The notes beneath the pieces are model-generated. The model saw only the letters and a list, made by a program, of their open reading frames with translations, was not told the DNA's origin and ran no database searches. This document shows, piece after piece, positions 26,657 to 35,644 of a stretch of DNA of 64,000 nt (position 1 is its first letter; every line of letters starts with the position of its first letter). The stretch lies in contig OZ242345.1 in the NCBI GenBank assembly GCA_965208605.1, positions 1,426,001 to 1,490,000 of the forward strand, written 5' to 3'. The DNA is from UBA9659 sp965208605. Its GTDB lineage: Bacteria; Pseudomonadota; Gammaproteobacteria; Pseudomonadales; Azotimanducaceae. The translations under genes and the position numbers were made by a program.

Positions 26657-29600
26657 CTATTGAACACTAGTTTCCGATTCCTGCTCTGGTGGTATCAATG
26701 ACGACGCGAAGAACTTCTTGATGTCATCCAAAATAAGGTAACCAGAAGGTACGACCAAGAGCGTCACCAGGGTGGCAAAGAGGACGCCGAAGGCAAGCGA
26801 GACCGCCATGGGTACCAAAAATTGCGCCTGCACACTTTTGTTCAACATCAGGGGCAACAGACCGACGAATGTGGTGAGCGAGGTGAGTAAAATAGGTCTG
26901 CATCGTGAAATGGAAGATTCTATTACCGCCTGTTTGACTGAGTTGCCTGCCAAACGCCTGGCATTGACGCTATGTACGAGTACCAGGCTGGAATTGACCA
27001 CCACACCGGATGCCGCGACGAAACCAAGAATAGACATCATCGCCAGACCCGACACAAAACCAAAGACCTTCATAATGAGATGCCCCCAGATGGCGCCGAC
27101 AAACGCGAATGGAATCACACTCATAATGATCAGCGGCTGACTATAAGATCTGAGGGGCACTGCCAGTAAAGTGAAAATCACAAAGATAGCGGCAATGGAA
27201 AGCGGAATCAGGCTGGATGTGGCGTCAGACTGATCCCGCTGGCTACCTTCAAGACTGTAGGACACCCGGGAATAGGGTTGCATAATTTCTTGTATTGGCC
27301 CTGCCCGCAGGGCGGCAATCACCTCGGTCGCCGTGATCAATGTGCGATCGACATCCGCGATGACATTCACGACTCGCCTGTTGTCTGCCCGGCGGATGGC
27401 AGAAAATCCTCGTCCGAGTTCTGCTTCGGCAACTGTGGCAAAGGGCACTTCTGAGCCTCTGGGGGTACGGATACGCATGGAATCAAGTGCGCCGAGGGAG
27501 CGGCGTTCTGCTTCCGTATAGCGCACCATCACCCGGACATCATCGCGCCCTCGTTGAATGCGCTGGGCTTCCTCCCCGTAGAATGCCTGCCTTGCCTGTC
27601 TTGCCAGGCTCCCTAGATTCAATCCCAGTGCCTCGCCCCCGGGCAGGATGGAAAGTCTTAATTCCTGCTTGCCGGAACGGAATGAATCGGTGATGTCGAT
27701 CACCCCCGGGTATTCCGCAAGTTTGAAGCGGAGCTGTTCAGCAATAGCGCGGAGTTCATCAACATCACTACCCTCCAGTTGGATATCAATCGCATTCCCC
27801 GCGGAAAATAATGACGAGTTGAATTTGAGTTCAACCGCATCGGCCACGGCACCATGGCGGTCCCGCCAAAGATTGGCAACTTCCCGGGTCTTTATCTTAC
27901 GACTCTGGCTGGGAGTCAGTTGCATGATGACTTCCCCCAGATGTCCGTTGGCGGAACCGCTAGGTCCTCCTGAATAATTTCCGGGGCTGTTTGCTGCCAG
28001 ACTGGGATGGTCCCCGACTGCGGCCATCATATAGGTGACTGGCGGTGCCTTGGCATACTTGGCGTTAAGTTGTTGCCGGATGGCATCTCCGGACCGTTCC
28101 AGGTGCATGATTGCCTCATTGGTGACGGTGGAACTGGTACCCAGCGGCATAGTCAGTCTTGCGATGACCTGGTCCGACGCTAAGGGGGGGAAGAAGTCAT
28201 AAGGCAAGCGCCCGCTCATGATAATGCCAACTGCCGACATAAGCGCCGCCAGTGCTATCGCCACAGTCACATATCTGGCTGTCATGGCAAATTCCGACAG
28301 GTGCCGGAATTGATTGTTAATAAAAGCCTCAAGCCCCTCAGCAAAGCGCGTCTGAAAGTGAAGCACCTGTTGGGCAAAGTGATTAAAGTAGCCGGCGAGA
28401 TGCACCGCCAGTAGTAACGAACCCAGGGCGATGAAACTGGCAATATAGGTGCGCAGATCCGTGGTTACTCCGAGTAGAAGTATTGCCATGATGGGGACGA
28501 GCATCAGACTAACCTCACCCGAAGCAGTGCTGATTTTTGAGTTCCCGAGATGTGCCGGTAGCACCAGTTGCGATTCAATGAGAGAGAAGATGAGGCAACA
28601 GAGCACGGTAGATGCTATGACCCACATGATCTGCCCCATATACCCCGCGGCGAAGAGTAGCGGCATAAATGCGGCGACCGTGGTCAGCACGCCGAAGGTG
28701 ACCGGTATCGTGACGCCCTGGGCACCATCAATGGCGCCCTTGAGCCTTGGGCTACCTCTCTGATGCTGAGAATGGACGCTCTCGCCGACCACGATAGCAT
28801 CGTCCACCAGAATACCGAGCACCAGAATAAACCCGAAGAGTGAAATCGCATCAATAGACGAACCAATGACATGGGTCAAAAAGATAGCGCCGAGGAAGGC
28901 AACCGGTACGCCAATACTGACCCAGAAGGCAAGCCGGGGACGGAGAAAGAGAGCCAGCAGTATCAGTACCATCAAGAAACCCTGGCGACCACTGTTAAGC
29001 AATGTATTGAGGCGATCTTGTAGCAACTCGGAGCCGTCATTCCAGATGGTGAGGGTGATGCCATCCGGCAAGCGTTGCTGAACATCCTTGATGTATTGCT
29101 TAACATCGCGGCTGACATCTTGTAAATCCTGCTCGCCCACGCGGGAAACGCGGATCAAAGTGGCCGGCTTGCCATTGAAGCGCAATGACTGGTCAGTTTC
29201 CGCGAAGCCATCAACCACCTTGGCGACATCCCGGAGATGCAGCCTGGTGCCGTCCGCCCGGGTGGTGATTACCAGCTTCTCAAACTCATGCCCCCAATAG
29301 GCTTGCCCCTTGGTACGGAGAAGAATTTCCCCAGACTTGGTTTTGATAGACCCACCGGGCAGATCCAGCGAGCCGCTACGGACGGCAGCGGCAATCTGGT
29401 CAAAGGTCAAGCTATGGCGTCTCAGGGAAGCTTCAGATACTTCAATGGAAATTTCATAAGGGCGAGCGTTGGCGATGCTTACCTGGGTGACCTTAGGAAG
29501 TTGAGCAATATCATCCCGGATCTGTTGCCCTAGTTCTTTTAATGCGCGCTCGTTTTCTGGTCCGGTGATAGCGATATCTAGCACATTGTGGCTTCGGGTA

Positions 29601-29992
29601 AGCAGTTGGACGATGGGTTTTTCCGTTTCCTCCGGGAAGGTGTCAATGGCATCCACCCGGTTTTTTACATCGTCAAGTGCTCTCGCTTCGTCGGCGTTTT
29701 CAAAGAGTTCAATCTGCACCGAGCAGATGCCCTCATTAGCGGCAGAACGGATTTGTTTTATACCGACGATGTCTCCCAGTTCTTCCTCAATACGGATGCA
29801 GACCCCGGTTTCAACTTCTTCCGGTGCAGCACCCAGGTAGGGTACTTTGACGGAGATGATCGGAATGTCCATATCAGGGAATATTTTCATCGGCATCAAG
29901 GGTATTGATACCAGCCCTGCCAGAATAATGATGCCCATAAGCAGGTTGGCGGCGACATGGTTGTTGGCGAACCAGGCGATGATGGGTTTCAT
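26657..29992 (-). CDS. RND efflux transporter, AcrB/HAE1-like permease
   Basis: An 1111-residue resistance-nodulation-division pump. The N-terminal helix IIAWFANNHVAANLLMGI, two large periplasmic loops and 12 transmembrane helices are recognisable, and the proton-relay pair is present in LGILVDDAIVVGESVH (TM4). The NVIADVDR-containing second loop and the closing helices complete the RND duplication. It is longer than AcrB (1049). It belongs to the broad uncharacterised acriflavin-resistance-like clade rather than a named pump. Its ATG (29992) overlaps the adaptor stop as ATGA. No outer-membrane TolC gene is next to it. Substrate unknown. Confidence 0.92.
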   Translation of the reverse strand: MKPIIAWFANNHVAANLLMGIIILAGLVSIPLMPMKIFPDMDIPIISVKVPYLGAAPEEVETGVCIRIEEELGDIVGIKQIRSAANEGICSVQIELFENADEARALDDVKNRVDAIDTFPEETEKPIVQLLTRSHNVLDIAITGPENERALKELGQQIRDDIAQLPKVTQVSIANARPYEISIEVSEASLRRHSLTFDQIAAAVRSGSLDLPGGSIKTKSGEILLRTKGQAYWGHEFEKLVITTRADGTRLHLRDVAKVVDGFAETDQSLRFNGKPATLIRVSRVGEQDLQDVSRDVKQYIKDVQQRLPDGITLTIWNDGSELLQDRLNTLLNSGRQGFLMVLILLALFLRPRLAFWVSIGVPVAFLGAIFLTHVIGSSIDAISLFGFILVLGILVDDAIVVGESVHSQHQRGSPRLKGAIDGAQGVTIPVTFGVLTTVAAFMPLLFAAGYMGQIMWVIASTVLCCLIFSLIESQLVLPAHLGNSKISTASGEVSLMLVPIMAILLLGVTTDLRTYIASFIALGSLLLAVHLAGYFNHFAQQVLHFQTRFAEGLEAFINNQFRHLSEFAMTARYVTVAIALAALMSAVGIIMSGRLPYDFFPPLASDQVIARLTMPLGTSSTVTNEAIMHLERSGDAIRQQLNAKYAKAPPVTYMMAAVGDHPSLAANSPGNYSGGPSGSANGHLGEVIMQLTPSQSRKIKTREVANLWRDRHGAVADAVELKFNSSLFSAGNAIDIQLEGSDVDELRAIAEQLRFKLAEYPGVIDITDSFRSGKQELRLSILPGGEALGLNLGSLARQARQAFYGEEAQRIQRGRDDVRVMVRYTEAERRSLGALDSMRIRTPRGSEVPFATVAEAELGRGFSAIRRADNRRVVNVIADVDRTLITATEVIAALRAGPIQEIMQPYSRVSYSLEGSQRDQSDATSSLIPLSIAAIFVIFTLLAVPLRSYSQPLIIMSVIPFAFVGAIWGHLIMKVFGFVSGLAMMSILGFVAASGVVVNSSLVLVHSVNARRLAGNSVKQAVIESSISRCRPILLTSLTTFVGLLPLMLNKSVQAQFLVPMAVSLAFGVLFATLVTLLVVPSGYLILDDIKKFFASSLIPPEQESETSVQ

Positions 29993-31167
29993 AATTGATT
30001 CCGCCTGGCAGTGGCTTGGCTTTCATCGGCGTCATTCAGGGGGCGTACGGTCATGCCCTGGATGGCGTTGTTGACGGTGGAAAGGCAGATCAGCTCACCC
30101 GTTGCAAAACCACTGCTGATATACACCTGCCCATCAATGGTACGGAGCACCTCTACCGTCCTGAACTGCAACTGGTTGTTGGCGTCAATGACATACACCT
30201 GGTTTTCTGTCTGCATGGCGGTTCTTGGCAGGATGTAGATATTGTCCACCTCTTTGCCGAGTATTTCCGCCTCAACAAACAAACCGACGGCAAGCGGCGG
30301 GCGACCCTTATCCCCGAGTTGGTATGGTGCTTCCACCTGGGCGATTACATTGAGCATCCGGGTCTGAGGGTCAAGTTCACCCTCGGTACGGACGATCTTC
30401 CCTTCCCAACTATGCTCCTTGCCACCAAACCGGGCACGGAGAATCACGCGCGGATGGTTTGTCATTTCCTCAGCAGAGAGTGACAGTTCCAAATAGGCAA
30501 GTTCTTCATCATGTATTGGCAACCGTACCTCGGCATAGTCAATCGCGTAGAGCTTGGCAAGGGGCGCACCGCGATTGACGAATTGCCCTATATCTACATT
30601 TTCCGCCCGGACTCGACCATCGTAAGGCGCAGTGACTTTGGTTCTGGTGAGGTCTCTTTTCGCTTTGGACAGCCTGGCAGTGGCTTCTTTGAAGGATGCC
30701 TCGGCAAACTGGAACCGATTCAAGGCATCATCCAAGAGAGACTCGCTGACGGACTGTTGTTTGGCAAGTTGTGCCAAGCGAGCATGGGATTTTTTGGTGG
30801 TGGCAAGTTCACTCATGGCGGAGGCAAGGGCGGCCCTTGCCTGTTCAAGAGCGACTTCATAATCAAGTGCTTCTATCTCAAACAGCGGGTCGCCCTTCTT
30901 AAAAAATCCACCCGACACCATGGCCTGGGAAATGCTGATTACACGACCTGAGACTTCGGGGATGAGGTCACTTTCCGTCCTGGGTAGCACCGTGCCATGG
31001 GTGATGGTCTTTAGTTGCACAGTTTCTGGCGTGGCTTTCCAGATGCGGACCAGGGGCGCCTTGGAGGGGGGTGCTTGCTGCCCCACCCCGGGGCCTGTGA
31101 CCACAATCATTATGGCGATTACCAGCCCGCCAAGTAGGATGGCTGGTGGTAAATAGGATTTCTTCAT
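29989..31167 (-). CDS. RND efflux periplasmic adaptor (HlyD/MFP family)
   Basis: A 392-residue membrane-fusion protein. An N-terminal anchor (LPPAILLGGLVIAIMIVV) is followed by a lipoyl half-motif ISQAMVSGGFFKKGDPLFEI, an alpha-hairpin (about residues 110-175) and the second half-motif TKVTAPYDGRVRAENVDIGQ, then beta-barrel and membrane-proximal domains. It bridges the RND pump downstream to an outer-membrane channel. It overlaps the pump gene by 4 bases. ATG is at 31167. Confidence 0.9.
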   Translation of the reverse strand: MKKSYLPPAILLGGLVIAIMIVVTGPGVGQQAPPSKAPLVRIWKATPETVQLKTITHGTVLPRTESDLIPEVSGRVISISQAMVSGGFFKKGDPLFEIEALDYEVALEQARAALASAMSELATTKKSHARLAQLAKQQSVSESLLDDALNRFQFAEASFKEATARLSKAKRDLTRTKVTAPYDGRVRAENVDIGQFVNRGAPLAKLYAIDYAEVRLPIHDEELAYLELSLSAEEMTNHPRVILRARFGGKEHSWEGKIVRTEGELDPQTRMLNVIAQVEAPYQLGDKGRPPLAVGLFVEAEILGKEVDNIYILPRTAMQTENQVYVIDANNQLQFRTVEVLRTIDGQVYISSGFATGELICLSTVNNAIQGMTVRPLNDADESQATARRNQL

Positions 31168-31468
31168 AGTTGCGCCTTGATATGATTTATTATGCCTTGA
31201 CTGGTGTTCCAGGGCTGAACTTTTAATGATGAGCTAGTGATGAGCTAGTGCTGAACTCCTAGTGATGAGCCGGGTGCCGCTTTAGAAGCGCTGTCGCTTA
31301 TCAGCCGGGTCTTTGAGAGTATACCGTGAATTGGTACCCGCCTTTCGGTCTGTCATTGCTGTTTATGTTTTTTTGCCGTCATTCACCCCATCGTCTAGTG
31401 GCTGAGCTGATTGCTAATATAGTAATAATTTTGATTGACTCAATTTTTTTATCATGTATATTATCCTC
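31168..31468. other. Divergent intergenic region between RND adaptor and Fur-family gene
   Basis: About 300 bases without a gene. An exact 11-bp tandem duplication, GATGAGCTAGT, is at 31228-31249, and GATGAGCCGGG occurs 25 bases on. The right third is AT-rich and contains a Fur-type dyad (31410-31426) and a TTGACT/TATATT promoter with a 16-base spacer (31435-31462) pointing at the regulator. Confidence 0.6.
31410..31426 (+). promoter_or_regulatory. Candidate Fur/PerR-type operator upstream of the regulator-katG unit
   Basis: ATTGCTA-ATA-TAGTAAT is a 7-3-7 inverted repeat with one mismatch, AT-rich like Fur and PerR boxes. It ends 9 bases before the TTGACT -35 element at 31435 of the Fur-family gene. 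Autoregulation is the usual arrangement for such regulators. The assignment rests on symmetry and location only. Confidence 0.45.
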
Positions 31469-31954
31469 ATGCAGGCACACCATCAGTTACGCGACCAGTC
31501 ACGCAATATGCAGTCACGCGACCAGTCACGCAATATGCAGTCACGCGATGAAAAAATACTAAAAGACCAGGGGTTAAGTCTGACCGCGGTACGGCTTGCC
31601 CTGCTTGATGCCTTGCGGGTACGCCCCCATTCAGAGGCAGGGCATATTTTTAATCTTGTCAAAAGTAAGATTACAACCACTTCAAAGCAAGCCATTTACA
31701 ATAATCTAAGTAGGCTCGTGGAGTGTGGAATCATTCGTGAAATACACCCTAAAGGCAGGTCGTCGCTTTATGAAACTAGAACCGGTGATAACCATCACCA
31801 CATCATTTGCAGACATTGCCAACTGATTATAGATACAGATTGCTTAGCTGCGGCACCTTGTTTGGTGCCCAAAGATAATCACGGTTTTATCATTGATGAA
31901 GCTGAAGTGACCTTGTGGGGGCTATGCCCTTCTTGTCAAAAACTAAAAACCTAA
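31469..31954 (+). CDS. Fur family metal/peroxide-responsive regulator (PerR/FurA-like)
   Basis: A protein of up to 161 residues. It has a winged helix (LSLTAVRLALLDALRV, SKQAIYNNLSRLVECGIIRE), a dimerisation domain with the metal-binding run GDNHHHIICRHC, and a second CxxC in LCPSCQKLKT. The two CxxC pairs fit a structural zinc site. The start is uncertain: ATG 31469 would be nearly leaderless from the TATATT at 31457-31462, and ATGs at 31508 and 31535 lie in the two copies of a 27-bp duplication. No good ribosome site precedes any. katG begins 14 bases after its stop, so it probably controls katG in response to peroxide or iron, as furA-katG does in mycobacteria. Confidence 0.85.
   Translation: MQAHHQLRDQSRNMQSRDQSRNMQSRDEKILKDQGLSLTAVRLALLDALRVRPHSEAGHIFNLVKSKITTTSKQAIYNNLSRLVECGIIREIHPKGRSSLYETRTGDNHHHIICRHCQLIIDTDCLAAAPCLVPKDNHGFIIDEAEVTLWGLCPSCQKLKT
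31489..31542 (+). repeat. Exact 27-bp tandem duplication at the 5' end of the Fur-family gene
   Basis: The 27-base unit at 31489-31515 is repeated without change at 31516-31542, and the first seven bases occur a third time. It encodes nine residues twice (RDQSRNMQS) and each copy brings an in-frame ATG. Length 27 keeps the frame, so gain or loss alters only the N-terminus or the choice of start. Confidence 0.92.
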
Positions 31955-31968
31955 AAAAGGAGCTAAAA

Positions 31969-34119
31969 ATGAGCAACGCTAATAAGTGCCCCGTCATGCA
32001 TGGTGCAAATACTACCACCAGAAAATCAAATATGGAGTGGTGGCCCAATGCCCTCAGCCTTGATATTTTGCACCAGCAGGATACAAAAACAAATCCGTTG
32101 GATAAAGATTTTAATTACCGCGAAGAGCTAAAAAAGCTGGATGTTGATGCGTTGAAGAAAGATCTGCATGTGCTGATGACGGACTCTCAGGAGTGGTGGC
32201 CAGCAGACTGGGGTCACTATGGTGGGTTAATGATCCGTATGGCCTGGCATGCCGCAGGTACCTATCGTCTTGCTGATGGGCGTGGCGGTGCCGGCACCGG
32301 TAATCAGCGCTTTGCGCCGTTGAATTCATGGCCGGATAACGTGAACCTTGATAAAGCACGTCGGTTGCTTTGGCCTATCAAGAAAAAATACGGCAACAAA
32401 CTCAGCTGGGCTGATCTTATTATCCTTGCCGGTAATATTGCTTATGAATCTATGGGCTTAAAAACTTTCGGTTTTGGCTTTGGTCGTGAAGATATATGGC
32501 ATCCTGAAAAAGATATCAACTGGGGTTCCGAAAAAGAGTGGCTAGCCAAGGATCGCTATGACGATAAAAACAGCGAGTCCCTGCAAAATCCGCTTTCTGC
32601 CGTACAGATGGGTTTAATTTATGTGAACCCCGAAGGCGTTGACGGCAAGCCCGATCCGCTCAAAACTGCGCAAGATGTACGGGTTACCTTTGCGCGTATG
32701 GCGATGAACGACGAAGAAACGGTTGCGCTAACTGCGGGTGGGCATACGGTAGGTAAATGCCACGGCAATGGTGATGCAAGTGCGCTTGGACCAAAGCCTG
32801 AAGCGGCTGCTCTTGAAGCACAGGGGTTTGGTTGGCATAACCCGAACAGCTCAGGTAATGGTGCGGACATGGTATCAAGCGGCCTTGAAGGTGCCTGGAC
32901 GACCAATCCGACCCAGTGGGATAACGGCTACTTCCACCTCCTCTTCAATTACGATTGGGAAGTGAAAAAAAGCCCCGCAGGAGCAAATCAATGGGAGCCG
33001 ATCGACATTAAGGAAGAAGACAAACCTGTTGATGTGGATAATCCTTCCATTCGTCATAATCCGATCATGACTGATGCCGACATGGCGATGATAAAAGATC
33101 CTGCCTACAGAAAAATTTCCGAGAAGTTCTATAAAGACCCAGAATATTTTGCTGAAGTATTTACCCGTGCCTGGTTTAAGATGACCCACCGCGATATGGG
33201 ACCGAAGGTGCGCTATATCGGTCCGGATGTTCCCAAGGAAGACTTAATCTGGCAGGACCCTGTTCCCGCAGGCAGTAAAGATTATGATGTAGATGCTGTT
33301 AAAGGAAGCATTGCGAAAAGTGGTCTTACCCTAAGCGAAATGATTACGACCGCTTGGGACAGTGCTAGAACTTTCCGTGGCTCGGATATGCGTGGTGGGG
33401 CAAATGGTGCGCGTATCCGCCTTGCGCCGCAAAAGGATTGGGAATGTAATGAGCCTAAACGTCTTGCTAAGGTGCTTTCAGTGCTTGAAGGCATCGCCCG
33501 CGATACCGGCGCAAGTGTTGCCGATGTGATTGTTCTTGCCGGCAATGTAGGGCTTGAACAGGCTGCCCAGGCGGCAGGATTTAACCTTACAGTGCCGTTT
33601 GCTCCAGGTCGAGGTGATGCTACGGATGACATGACCGATGCTGGATCTTTTGAGTCACTGGAGCCGCTCCATGATGGTTATCGCAACTGCCTTAAGGAAG
33701 ATTATGCTGTCCAAGCAGAAGAACTGATGCTTGACCGCACGCAACTTATGGGGCTGACTGCGCCTGAAATGACTGTTCTTGTGGGTGGTATGCGTGTTCT
33801 GGGAACCAACTATGGTGGCACTAAGCATGGTGTATTCACGGATCGCGAAGGGCAGCTGAGCAATGATTTTTTTGTGAACCTGACGAATATGGAATTCCAA
33901 TGGGAACCAAAAGGCAAAAACCTTTATGAAATCATTGACCGCAAAACAGGAAAAACCAAGTGGACGGCAACACGTGCTGATCTTGTATTCGGCTCTAACT
34001 CCATCCTGCGCTCTTATGCTGAAGTCTATGCACAAGACGATAACAAAGAGAAATTTGTTAAAGACTTTGTTGCCGCCTGGGTGAAGGTGATGAATGCGGA
34101 TCGTCTTGATACTGAATAA
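31969..34119 (+). CDS. katG: Catalase-peroxidase KatG
   Basis: A 716-residue bifunctional catalase-peroxidase. The distal Arg-Trp-His are in MIRMAWHAAGTYR, the proximal heme ligand His in GGHTVGKCHG, and the Met-Tyr-Trp adduct partners are present (Trp of AWH, Tyr in MGLIYVNPEG, Met in FARMAMND). Both halves of the duplicated peroxidase fold are seen, the second inactive. Start is ATG 31969 after AAAAAAGGAGC; an upstream in-frame codon would overlap the regulator. It lies directly after the Fur-family gene and is likely co-transcribed with it. No signal peptide, so it is cytoplasmic. The gene detoxifies hydrogen peroxide. Confidence 0.97.
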   Translation: MSNANKCPVMHGANTTTRKSNMEWWPNALSLDILHQQDTKTNPLDKDFNYREELKKLDVDALKKDLHVLMTDSQEWWPADWGHYGGLMIRMAWHAAGTYRLADGRGGAGTGNQRFAPLNSWPDNVNLDKARRLLWPIKKKYGNKLSWADLIILAGNIAYESMGLKTFGFGFGREDIWHPEKDINWGSEKEWLAKDRYDDKNSESLQNPLSAVQMGLIYVNPEGVDGKPDPLKTAQDVRVTFARMAMNDEETVALTAGGHTVGKCHGNGDASALGPKPEAAALEAQGFGWHNPNSSGNGADMVSSGLEGAWTTNPTQWDNGYFHLLFNYDWEVKKSPAGANQWEPIDIKEEDKPVDVDNPSIRHNPIMTDADMAMIKDPAYRKISEKFYKDPEYFAEVFTRAWFKMTHRDMGPKVRYIGPDVPKEDLIWQDPVPAGSKDYDVDAVKGSIAKSGLTLSEMITTAWDSARTFRGSDMRGGANGARIRLAPQKDWECNEPKRLAKVLSVLEGIARDTGASVADVIVLAGNVGLEQAAQAAGFNLTVPFAPGRGDATDDMTDAGSFESLEPLHDGYRNCLKEDYAVQAEELMLDRTQLMGLTAPEMTVLVGGMRVLGTNYGGTKHGVFTDREGQLSNDFFVNLTNMEFQWEPKGKNLYEIIDRKTGKTKWTATRADLVFGSNSILRSYAEVYAQDDNKEKFVKDFVAAWVKVMNADRLDTE

Positions 34120-34150
34120 CTCATTCAAGTATAGCCTGCGGTAAAATACG

Positions 34151-34193
34151 GCATGTGGTAAACAGTCCCCCTGTATTCACCGCATGCATTTTT
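34151..34193 (+). terminator. Candidate terminator after katG
   Basis: GCATGTGGT (34151-34159) pairs with ACCGCATGC (34179-34187) with one G-U, and an inner CAG/CTG extends it. ATTTTT follows at once. The loop is longish, so strength is uncertain. Confidence 0.5.
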
Positions 34194-34340
34194 CGTGTCA
34201 TACGCATACAGCATGAGCCGCCGCCTCTTTTTTTGTAACGAGGCAAGGCAGCCAGCAAGCCTCCTGCTTGTCAGCAAATTACTGAGCTTATACCATTCCT
34301 ATCCTTTGCTCGCCCTCAGGGAGAGAATGGCGCCAAGATG

Positions 34341-34368
34341 TTGAGAAAAGACCCATCATTGCTATAAT
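34341..34368 (+). promoter_or_regulatory. Near-consensus sigma-70 promoter for the cox operon
   Basis: TTGAGA (34341-34346), a 16-base spacer and TATAAT (34363-34368) form a promoter directed at coxB, placing the start of transcription near 34375, about 100 bases before the ATG. Confidence 0.7.
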
Positions 34369-34474
34369 TGCGGCGGCTTTTTGCTATGAGACCACAAGCA
34401 GTAACCAGATGCTTCCCAATATCTACGGCCTCATAAGACGTCATAATATAGATTTTCAAGATGGAAGATCCTGG

Positions 34475-35635
34475 ATGAAAATAACAAGATGGGCGTGGCA
34501 ATACGGGCTGTTACTGCTGTTTAGCAATACTGCTCTGGCGGACTGGTCGGCAATCAATATGCCCGAGGGCGTCACCGCGATCAGCCGCATTGTGTATGAC
34601 CTGCACATGCTCATATTTTACATCTGCATTGTGATCGCCATTCTTGTATTCGGTGCGATGATTCTTTCCATGCTGATGCACCGCAAGTCCATTGGCGCAA
34701 AGCCCGCCAGCTTCCATGAAAACACCCAGTTGGAAATTGCCTGGACCATTATCCCCATTCTCATCCTGGTTGCCATGGCGGTGCCCGCGACCAGCACCCT
34801 CCGCTCCATGTACGATGCCAGTGATTCGGACATTGATATAGAAGTCAGAGGTTATCAATGGAAGTGGCAATACACCTATCTGGATGATGGCACCAACAAT
34901 CCTACCGAAGACGCTGACAGCACCATTCAGTTTATGAGCGTATTGCGTACTCCTCAGGATGAAATCAACAACATTGCTCGCAAGGGAGAACACTATCTGC
35001 TTGATGTGGATAGGCCTCTTGTCATTCCTATCAAGAAGCGGGTGCGCTTTCTGATAACCGCCCAGGATGTAATACATGCCTTTTGGGTGCCTGATTTTGC
35101 AGTGAAGAAAGATGCAGTCCCGGGTTTTATCCACGAGGCCTGGACGGTGGTGGATGAACCGGGTATCTACCGGGGGCAGTGTGCGGAATTGTGCGGTAAG
35201 AATCATGGCTTCATGCCGATTGTCGTGCATGCAGTAGAGCAACAAGAATACGATGCTTGGATCCTGGAACAGCGAGAAGCAGCCAAACGAGACTTTGCCA
35301 CCTTTGGTCGGGAATGGACGATGGATGAGTTGCTGAGCCGGGGGGAAGCAGTCTATGCCCAGAACTGCGTTGCCTGTCATCAGTTGAACGGCAAAGGCTT
35401 GCCGCCGGTGTTCCCCGCACTGGCCGGTCAGGGGCTCTCTGTGGGTCCCCTTGCCGAACACGCCGATATGGTGATTAACGGCAAGGCGGGTACTGCCATG
35501 CAAGCATTTGGTGCCCAGTTGAATGTAGCCGAACTCGCCGCGGTGATTACCTATGAACGGAATGCTTGGGGCAATGACATGGGTGACTCCATCCAACCCA
35601 AAGAAGTGAATGTCCTGCTGAATAGCAGCGAATAG
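34475..35635 (+). CDS. coxB: Cytochrome c oxidase subunit II with fused cytochrome c domain
   Basis: A 386-residue subunit II. A signal peptide ending NTALA is followed by two transmembrane helices (YDLHMLIFYICIVIAILVFG and TIIPILILVAMAVPA). The cupredoxin domain has the CuA site GQCAELCGKNHGFM (Cys, Glu, Cys, His, Met all present). A class I cytochrome c domain follows, with CVACH at about residues 298-302 and a likely Met ligand in GKAGTAMQAFG. This is the caa3-like form that accepts electrons through its own heme. ATG 34475 follows GGAAGATCCTGG. It is the first gene of the cox operon, 9 bases before ctaD. Confidence 0.96.
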   Translation: MKITRWAWQYGLLLLFSNTALADWSAINMPEGVTAISRIVYDLHMLIFYICIVIAILVFGAMILSMLMHRKSIGAKPASFHENTQLEIAWTIIPILILVAMAVPATSTLRSMYDASDSDIDIEVRGYQWKWQYTYLDDGTNNPTEDADSTIQFMSVLRTPQDEINNIARKGEHYLLDVDRPLVIPIKKRVRFLITAQDVIHAFWVPDFAVKKDAVPGFIHEAWTVVDEPGIYRGQCAELCGKNHGFMPIVVHAVEQQEYDAWILEQREAAKRDFATFGREWTMDELLSRGEAVYAQNCVACHQLNGKGLPPVFPALAGQGLSVGPLAEHADMVINGKAGTAMQAFGAQLNVAELAAVITYERNAWGNDMGDSIQPKEVNVLLNSSE

Positions 35636-35644
35636 GAGATAAGA

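Larger units (their letters stand above)
34120..34474. other. Intergenic region between katG and coxB
   Basis: 355 bases without a gene. It contains a katG terminator candidate (34151-34193) and a strong promoter (34341-34368) followed by a leader of about 100 bases before coxB. An in-frame ATG at 34409 lies in the leader but lacks a ribosome site and would add 22 residues ahead of the signal sequence. I see no RNA gene. Confidence 0.6.
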
